DNA of 49,485 nucleotides, taken from the NCBI GenBank assembly GCA_900762355.1, contig CAAFGE010000027.1, positions 1 through 49,485 of the forward strand. The letters are read 5' to 3'. The first letter of the stretch is position 1. Each line of letters begins with the position of its first letter. Origin of the DNA: an uncultured Collinsella sp. (GTDB taxonomy: Bacteria; Actinomycetota; Coriobacteriia; Coriobacteriales; Coriobacteriaceae). The notes below the pieces were generated by a model. The model saw only the letters and a program-made list of their open reading frames with translations, did no database searches and was not told the DNA's origin. The translations under genes were made by a program, and so were the position numbers. Shown one piece after another: positions 44,591 to 49,485 of the stretch.

Positions 44591-46041
44591 TGGCTCGGTT
44601 GGATAGGGACTCGGTGTCGGACGCGGCGTGCGATTCGGATGTGCCGGCGATTGAGGTACGGGGCTTGAGCTTCGCCTACCCCGGTGCTGCTGCGCCGGTG
44701 CTCGAGGGGCTCGACTGGTCTGTTCCCCAAGGTGCGTTTGCGCTGCTTGTTGGCGGTACCGGGTCGGGTAAGTCGACACTGCTCTCGTTGCTCAAACCCG
44801 AGATCGCCCCGGCGGGCGAGCTCGCTGGCGAGCTGCGCGTGCTGGGCGAGAACGTTGCCGACATGGATGTGCGGGCATCGGCGGAGCGCGTGGGCTACGT
44901 GTTTCAGGATCCCGAGAACCAGATCGTGTGCGAAACGGTATGGCACGAGATGGCGTTTGGCCTGGAAAATCTGGGTGTGTCGCGCGACGAGATGCGCCGC
45001 CGTGTTGCCGAGACCAGCTATTTCTTTGGGTTGGAGGATTGGCTCCACCGCGATACCGATACGCTTTCGGGTGGTCGCAAGCAGCTGCTGTCGCTGGCGG
45101 CCGTTCTGGCGCTGCGCCCGCGTGTGCTGCTGCTCGATGAGCCCACGTCCCAGCTGGATCCCGTTGCCGAGAAGAATTTTCTGCATGCACTGTTTCGCGT
45201 GAATCGTGAGCTGGGCTGCACGGTGGTCGTGGCAACGCACCAGCCGCGCCCGATGCTCGAGTACGCGACGTGCGCGTATCGGATTGAGGGCGGCCGCGTT
45301 CGCAAAGTGGCTGAGCTCGCAAGTTTTGGTGGGCGCGAGGAGCTTTTGGCTTCGGACGCTTGCCAGCCTGCGCAGGGGGCGGCGCCGGGTGCGGCGGCTA
45401 TCCGCGAGGGCTGGTTTCGCTACGACCGTGCGGCTGGATGGGTGCTGCGCGGGCTCGATGTGGCGTTTTCGGCTGGTGCGGTACACGCGATTGTGGGCGG
45501 TAACGGCTGCGGCAAGTCGACGATGCTCTCGGTGCTGGCCAAGACGGCCAAACTGCAGCGCGGTCGCATGATGCGCGGGGCGGCTTCGGCGGCGTTGCTG
45601 CCACAAAACCCCAAGGCATTGCTGGTCGCCGAGACGGTGCGCGACGAGCTCATGGAATGGGCTTCGACCTGCGGATACGACGAGGCCGCGGCGCAGGAGC
45701 AGGCGGCGGGCTTGGGGTTGGCGGGCTTGGGGGCACGTCATCCGTACGACCTTTCGGGCGGCCAGCGCCAGTTGCTTGCGTTGGCAAAGCTGCTGCTGAT
45801 TGGCCCCGAGCTGCTGCTGCTCGATGAGCCCACCAAGGGCTTGGACCTGGCCAGCCGCCGCATCATCGCCCGCGCCCTGCGCGACCATGCACAGGGCGGC
45901 GGCACCGTCATCATGGCCACGCACGACCTAGACTTCGCGGAGCAAGTATCCGGCGACGTCGCCATGATGTTCGACGGCGAGATTGCCTGCATGGAGCCCC
46001 CAGCCGACTTCTTTGCCGACAACGTGTTTTACAGGGCGTGA
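44590..46041 (+). CDS. ecfA: ECF ATPase, two domains fused
   Basis: A 483-residue protein that joins both ATPases of an ECF module. Domain 1 (about 20-235): Walker A GGTGSGKST, Q-loop FQDPENQ, signature LSGGRKQ, Walker B LLLDEPTSQLDP. Domain 2 (about 275-480): GGNGCGKST, LLPQNPKALL, LSGGQRQ, LLLDEPTKGLD and ATHD. All motifs are intact, so both sites should bind ATP. The usual separate ecfA1 and ecfA2 genes are fused here, with an Ala/Gly-rich linker. Confidence 0.92.
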   Translation: MARLDRDSVSDAACDSDVPAIEVRGLSFAYPGAAAPVLEGLDWSVPQGAFALLVGGTGSGKSTLLSLLKPEIAPAGELAGELRVLGENVADMDVRASAERVGYVFQDPENQIVCETVWHEMAFGLENLGVSRDEMRRRVAETSYFFGLEDWLHRDTDTLSGGRKQLLSLAAVLALRPRVLLLDEPTSQLDPVAEKNFLHALFRVNRELGCTVVVATHQPRPMLEYATCAYRIEGGRVRKVAELASFGGREELLASDACQPAQGAAPGAAAIREGWFRYDRAAGWVLRGLDVAFSAGAVHAIVGGNGCGKSTMLSVLAKTAKLQRGRMMRGAASAALLPQNPKALLVAETVRDELMEWASTCGYDEAAAQEQAAGLGLAGLGARHPYDLSGGQRQLLALAKLLLIGPELLLLDEPTKGLDLASRRIIARALRDHAQGGGTVIMATHDLDFAEQVSGDVAMMFDGEIACMEPPADFFADNVFYRA

Positions 46042-46045
46042 TGGG

Positions 46046-46759
46046 ATGACGGATCATCGCGCCTCGCGCTTGCTCGCAAAATTGGAGATTCCGCTGCTGT
46101 TGGCGGTGCCGGTGGTGATGACTGCTGCGCTGGTGGCGGGCATCGAGCAAGCGGCGCTTGCCATGCTGGTTGTGGTGGCGCTGGTGCTCGCGCTGTTCTT
46201 TGCGGGCTACGAGGCGTCGCGCCCGGGCCTGCGTCAGATTATGCCCACGCTGGTGCTGGCGGCGTTGGCGGCGGCGGGGCGCATCTTGTTTGGGCCCATT
46301 CCCGACTTTAAGCCCGTGAGTGCCATCGCCATTATCGCGGGGGCGACGCTTGGCCGCCGCAACGGCTTTATGGTTGGCGCGTTGGCGGCGTTGACCAGCA
46401 ATTTCTTTTTTGGTCAGGGCATGTGGACGCCGTGGCAGATGTATGCCTGGGGTCTGGTGGGCTATATCGGTGGCGCACTGGCGCATGCGGGTGCGTTTGA
46501 CCGAGCCGACGGCACCGTGCGCATGCCGGCGCTGTTGGCGTATGGCTTTGCTTCGGGCCTGCTCTATGGCGTCGTGATCAACGCGTATGACATCATCGGT
46601 TTTGTCCAGCCACTCACCTGGGCGGGTGCCGTGACGCGTCTTGCGACGGCGGTGCCGTTCGATATCACGCACGGCCTTGCGACCTGCGTGTTTTTAGCTG
46701 CCCTGTACAAGCCCTGGTGCCGTCGCATCAACCGTGTCGTTGTGAAGTACGGTCTGTAA
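46046..46759 (+). CDS. ECF transporter S component
   Basis: A 237-residue membrane protein with six or seven hydrophobic segments. The PIPDFKPVSAIAIIAGATLG block and SNFFFGQGMWTPWQMYAWG match a class of ECF substrate-binding subunits; the substrate is not clear, and a vitamin such as cobalamin is a guess. ATG 46046 is used, 4 bases after the ecfA stop. The T, A and S genes together form a complete dedicated (group I-like) transporter. A long hairpin follows. Confidence 0.82.
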   Translation: MTDHRASRLLAKLEIPLLLAVPVVMTAALVAGIEQAALAMLVVVALVLALFFAGYEASRPGLRQIMPTLVLAALAAAGRILFGPIPDFKPVSAIAIIAGATLGRRNGFMVGALAALTSNFFFGQGMWTPWQMYAWGLVGYIGGALAHAGAFDRADGTVRMPALLAYGFASGLLYGVVINAYDIIGFVQPLTWAGAVTRLATAVPFDITHGLATCVFLAALYKPWCRRINRVVVKYGL

Positions 46760-46791
46760 GGGGGCCGAGGTCGTAGGGCTACGTCCTTCGA

Positions 46792-46858
46792 AGTTGCGGT
46801 GGAATAGTTCCTGTTTTCGGCCATATGGCCTCCAATCAGGAACTATTTCACCGCAACT
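46792..46858. repeat. 22-bp inverted repeat after the ECF operon
   Basis: Arms 46792-46813 and 46837-46858 (AGTTGCGGTGGAATAGTTCC start) pair at 21 of 22 positions; the loop contains the palindrome GGCCATATGGCC (46819-46830). It lies between the convergent ECF operon and exonuclease gene. A further hairpin GGGGATGGGAGGA/TCCTCCGTCCCC follows at 46864-46898. Confidence 0.82.
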
Positions 46859-46916
46859 CATATGGGGATGGGAGGATGATCCGTTTTCCTCCGTCCCCAG
46901 GGGATCATGTGGGGGT

Positions 46917-47735
46917 TTAGAGCTCCAGCGCGAGGGTGACGGGGCAGTGGTCGCTGCCAAAGATGTCGCCGCGGATGCCGGTGTCGCGTACGTTGGCTGC
47001 GATTACGTCGCTCACCAGGAAGTAGTCGATGCGCCAGCCGGCGTTGTTCTTGCGGGCATTAAAACGGTAGCTCCACCAGCTGTAGACGCCCTCAACGTTG
47101 GGGTTCGTCGCGCGCCAGGTGTCGGTAAAACCGGCATCGAGCAGCTCGGTAAACTTGCCACGCTCCTCGTCCGAAAAGCCTGCGTTGCCGCGGTTGGATT
47201 TGGGGTTCTTAAGGTCGATCTCCTCGTGCGCCACGTTAAAGTCGCCGCAGGTCACCACGGGCTTGCCGGTTTCGCGCTCGAGCGCGCTCAAAAAGCCGCG
47301 ATAGGCGTCGTCCCAGGCCATGCGCACGTCGATGCGCGCGAGCTCGTTTTGCGCGTTGGGCGTATAGACATCGACGAACCAGAACTTGTCGAACTCGAGC
47401 GCGCAGACGCGGCCCTCGGTCGCGGCCTGGGCGACGAGCTCGGCGGTCTCGCCTTCGCCGGCGTAGGGCAGCAGCGCGTCGGCATGCAGCACGCGCAGCG
47501 GTTCCTGGCGGCTAAAGACCGCGGTGCCCGAGTAGCCCTTGCGCTCGGCGTAGCTCCAAGTTTGGTGATAACCGGGCAGGTCGACCTGCACCTGGCCTTC
47601 CTGCAGCTTGGTTTCCTGCAGCGCCAGGATGTCGACATCGAGCTCCTGCGCGATCTGAATAAAGCTTGGGTCCTTTTTGAGCACGGCACGCAGGCCGTTA
47701 ACGTTCCACGAAGCAAAGGTGTAAGTCTGAGGCAT
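46917..47735 (-). CDS. xthA: Exodeoxyribonuclease III
   Basis: A 272-residue AP endonuclease and 3'-exonuclease for base-excision repair. Active-site motifs are visible: SWNVNGLRA, LQETKLQ (metal Glu), CGDFNVAHEEIDL and GSDHCPV (catalytic Asp-His). The length and the WWSYRFNARKNNAGWRIDYFL block match the ExoA/XthA family. AAAGGA lies 5 bases before ATG 47735. It diverges from the sirtuin gene. Confidence 0.95.
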   Translation of the reverse strand: MPQTYTFASWNVNGLRAVLKKDPSFIQIAQELDVDILALQETKLQEGQVQVDLPGYHQTWSYAERKGYSGTAVFSRQEPLRVLHADALLPYAGEGETAELVAQAATEGRVCALEFDKFWFVDVYTPNAQNELARIDVRMAWDDAYRGFLSALERETGKPVVTCGDFNVAHEEIDLKNPKSNRGNAGFSDEERGKFTELLDAGFTDTWRATNPNVEGVYSWWSYRFNARKNNAGWRIDYFLVSDVIAANVRDTGIRGDIFGSDHCPVTLALEL

Positions 47736-47847
47736 GGTGTCCTTTCGACGGGGTTGGCAGGCTTAAGATTAACGCAAAAGGGCGGGACAGAGTCCGCGAG
47801 CGACGGTGCAAGTGCCGCCGCCCCGGCGACACGGACGGAGGACACAT

Positions 47848-48600
47848 ATGACGCAGGCAATATCGGATCCCAAGCAAGCCTCCGCCGCGCTGGCGGAGCT
47901 GTTCGAAACCCATAATCACGTGGTGTTTTTTGGCGGCGCGGGCGTTTCAACGGCAAGCGGCATTCCCGATTTCCGCAGCGTAGACGGCCTGTATCACCAG
48001 CAGTTTGCCTATCCGCCCGAGACCATGCTCTCGCACAGCTTCTACGAGACGCATCCGGCTGAGTTCTTCGACTTCTACCGCACCAAGATGATCGCGCTTA
48101 ACGCCAAGCCCAACCGCTGCCACACCAAGCTGGCCGAGCTGGAGCGTGCCGGCAAGCTCGATGCCGTGGTGACGCAAAACATCGATGGCCTGCACCAAGC
48201 GGCCGGATCGCAGCGCGTATTCGAGCTGCACGGCTCGGTCCATCGCAACATTTGCCAAGCGTGCGGTGCGGTCTATAGCGCCGAGTGGATTTGCGCTCGC
48301 GAGCACGAGGACGCCGCGGGCGTGCCCGTGTGCCCCGCGTGCGGTGGTCGCATCAAGCCCGACGTGGTGCTCTACGAAGAGCCGCTCGACGAGCGCGTGC
48401 TCACCGGCGCCGTTGCCGCCATCGCCGCGGCCGATGCCCTCATCGTGGGTGGAACCTCGCTCGTGGTATACCCGGCGGCGGGCCTCACGCGCTACTTTAC
48501 CGGTGATACGCTGGCCATTTGCAATCTAGCGCCCACCGATCAGGATGCAAATGCCGACCTGCTGATTTCTTGCGACATCGCGGCCGCGTTTGCGTTCTAG
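47848..48600 (+). CDS. NAD-dependent protein deacylase (sirtuin)
   Basis: A 250-residue Sir2-family enzyme that removes acyl groups from lysine using NAD. GGAGVSTASGIPDFRS and TQNIDGLH bind NAD, the catalytic His is in FELHGSVHRN, and the zinc site is formed by CQAC and CPAC. VGGTSLVVYPAAGL near the end is typical. GGAGGA precedes ATG 47848; the longer frame from 47806 is not needed. Likely acts on acetylated metabolic enzymes. Confidence 0.94.
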   Translation: MTQAISDPKQASAALAELFETHNHVVFFGGAGVSTASGIPDFRSVDGLYHQQFAYPPETMLSHSFYETHPAEFFDFYRTKMIALNAKPNRCHTKLAELERAGKLDAVVTQNIDGLHQAAGSQRVFELHGSVHRNICQACGAVYSAEWICAREHEDAAGVPVCPACGGRIKPDVVLYEEPLDERVLTGAVAAIAAADALIVGGTSLVVYPAAGLTRYFTGDTLAICNLAPTDQDANADLLISCDIAAAFAF

Positions 48601-48694
48601 CCCGCGTGCGCGGATACAATAGAAAGACTGATTGCAAAGCGACCCCGCCGCCAGCGCCCGAGCGCGGCGGCGCGGGCATTTTAGGAGGATGTTC

Positions 48695-49485
48695 ATGGCG
48701 AACGACAGCAAGACATGGCGGTGCGGAAAGTACGAGCTCAGCTTTGACCGTCCGCGCATCATGGGCGTCCTCAACGTGACGCCCGATTCGTTTAGCGATG
48801 GCGGCGAGCACTTCGATCCGGATGCCGCCATCGAGTATGGCTTGGCGATGCTCGATGCCGGTGCCGACATCATCGACGTGGGCGGCGAGTCCACCCGTCC
48901 CGGTTTTACCCCGGTTAACCCCGACGAGGAGGCGCGTCGCGTGCTACCCGTCGTGCGCGCGCTGGCCAAGGAGGGCGCCATCGTCTCGATTGACACGCGC
49001 CATGTGGCAGTAGCCAAGGCGGCCGTGCGCTGCGGGGCTTCGATCGTCAACGACGTGACGGGCTTCACCGACCCCAAGATGGTCGAGTTTGTTAAGACGA
49101 GCACTTGCGGCGTCATCGTGATGCACGCCGGCGAGGTCGCCGCGCCCGCACGTACGCATGCGACGGTGCAGCTCGATACCTCGGCCGCGGCGTTTGTTGC
49201 CGAGAAGGCGCGCGAGGCGGCTGCCGAGGCCGCACGCGAGGCCGAAAAGCCGGGCCGCCGCCGTCGTGGCAAGTTGTTGGGCGAACCCAAGGCCGAGGCA
49301 AAGCTTCCGGGCGGCGTGGTACAGCCCTCGCTGCCGTTTGGCGAACCGGAGCCCGCGCCCGAGTCCGAGCCAGAGACGCCGGCTGCCGAGCAGACCGCTC
49401 CTGCCGCCGAGACTGCAGAGCCCGAGGCCGTGTCCGCAGCCACCGAAGCCGCACCAGAGCCCAGCGACCACCTGGCCGCCATGAT
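48695..49485 (+). CDS. folP: Dihydropteroate synthase, 5' part, with insertion
   Basis: The first 263 residues of a folate enzyme joining p-aminobenzoate to the pterin, target of sulfonamides. RIMGVLNVTPDSFSDGG, DVGGESTRPG, VSIDTRHVAVAKAA and ASIVNDVTG are all present. After VIVMHAGE (140-147), where the family has MHMxGxPxxMQ, the sequence runs into a stretch rich in Ala, Glu and Pro with one basic cluster (KPGRRRRGK), still unfinished at the window end. TAGGAGG lies before ATG 48695. The gene is truncated by the window edge, not by mutation. Confidence 0.9.
   Translation, partial: MANDSKTWRCGKYELSFDRPRIMGVLNVTPDSFSDGGEHFDPDAAIEYGLAMLDAGADIIDVGGESTRPGFTPVNPDEEARRVLPVVRALAKEGAIVSIDTRHVAVAKAAVRCGASIVNDVTGFTDPKMVEFVKTSTCGVIVMHAGEVAAPARTHATVQLDTSAAAFVAEKAREAAAEAAREAEKPGRRRRGKLLGEPKAEAKLPGGVVQPSLPFGEPEPAPESEPETPAAEQTAPAAETAEPEAVSAATEAAPEPSDHLAAM

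Overview
The window looks like chromosomal core DNA of a high-GC, low-redundancy anaerobe of the class Coriobacteriia; Collinsella is my best guess. This is inferred from codon choice, the family types and the gene neighbourhoods, not from a search. Supporting signs are a Clostridium-like electron-bifurcating NfnAB pair, a class B sortase, an ECF vitamin transporter, a B. subtilis-type Fe-S PurF and a zinc-type S18. No rRNA operon, prophage, IS transposase or CRISPR array is visible.

Layout. 1-500: a free-standing tRNA Ile-Ala-Ile cluster with its own promoter and terminators. 635-3961: a bifunctional-nuclease-domain protein, two small unknowns and the ribosome-associated GTPase TypA. 4094-7253 (minus): an exported polymer-forming membrane protein, a TRIC-type channel, and a PD-(D/E)XK-like protein enclosed by two inverted copies of a 67-nt palindrome. 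7480-7900: hairpins, a stray tRNA-Ser 3' fragment and two tRNA-Ser genes. 8329-13088: rpsF-ssb-rpsR-rplI, then dnaB and purA. 13206-18166: purD, a Nudix hydrolase, an ABC exporter and an unknown membrane protein. 18373-23128: carAB with a PyrR-type hairpin over the carA ribosome-binding site. 23607-30803: purE, sortase, MoaE-like, a membrane protein, purF, purM-purN. 30929-37300: an orphan PTS EIIA, a PPIase, YqeY, a four-gene polar amino-acid ABC transporter and a cytidylate-kinase-like protein. 37427-43503 (minus): nfnA-nfnB, pth, prs, glmU. 43703-46759: a complete ECF transporter. 46917-49485: exonuclease III, a sirtuin and the 5' part of folP, which runs off the end.

How the genes work together. 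Nucleotide synthesis dominates. prs makes PRPP; purF, purD, purN, purM, purE and purA supply six purine steps; carAB supplies carbamoyl phosphate for pyrimidines and arginine. Glutamine consumed by PurF and CarA may be replenished by the amino-acid ABC transporter. glmU, prs and pth keep the gcaD-prs-spoVC order known from Gram-positive bacteria.

The most unusual content lies between the genes. At least ten small hairpins share a loop core (GGGGACAG or GGGACGTTCC) while their stems differ from place to place, the reverse of ordinary REP repeats. A second group of long hairpins (arms of 18 to about 37 bp) sits at 23141, 23423, 40784 and 46792. The palindrome-flanked nuclease-like gene beside the broken tRNA-Ser is the best candidate for a small undescribed mobile or defence unit.
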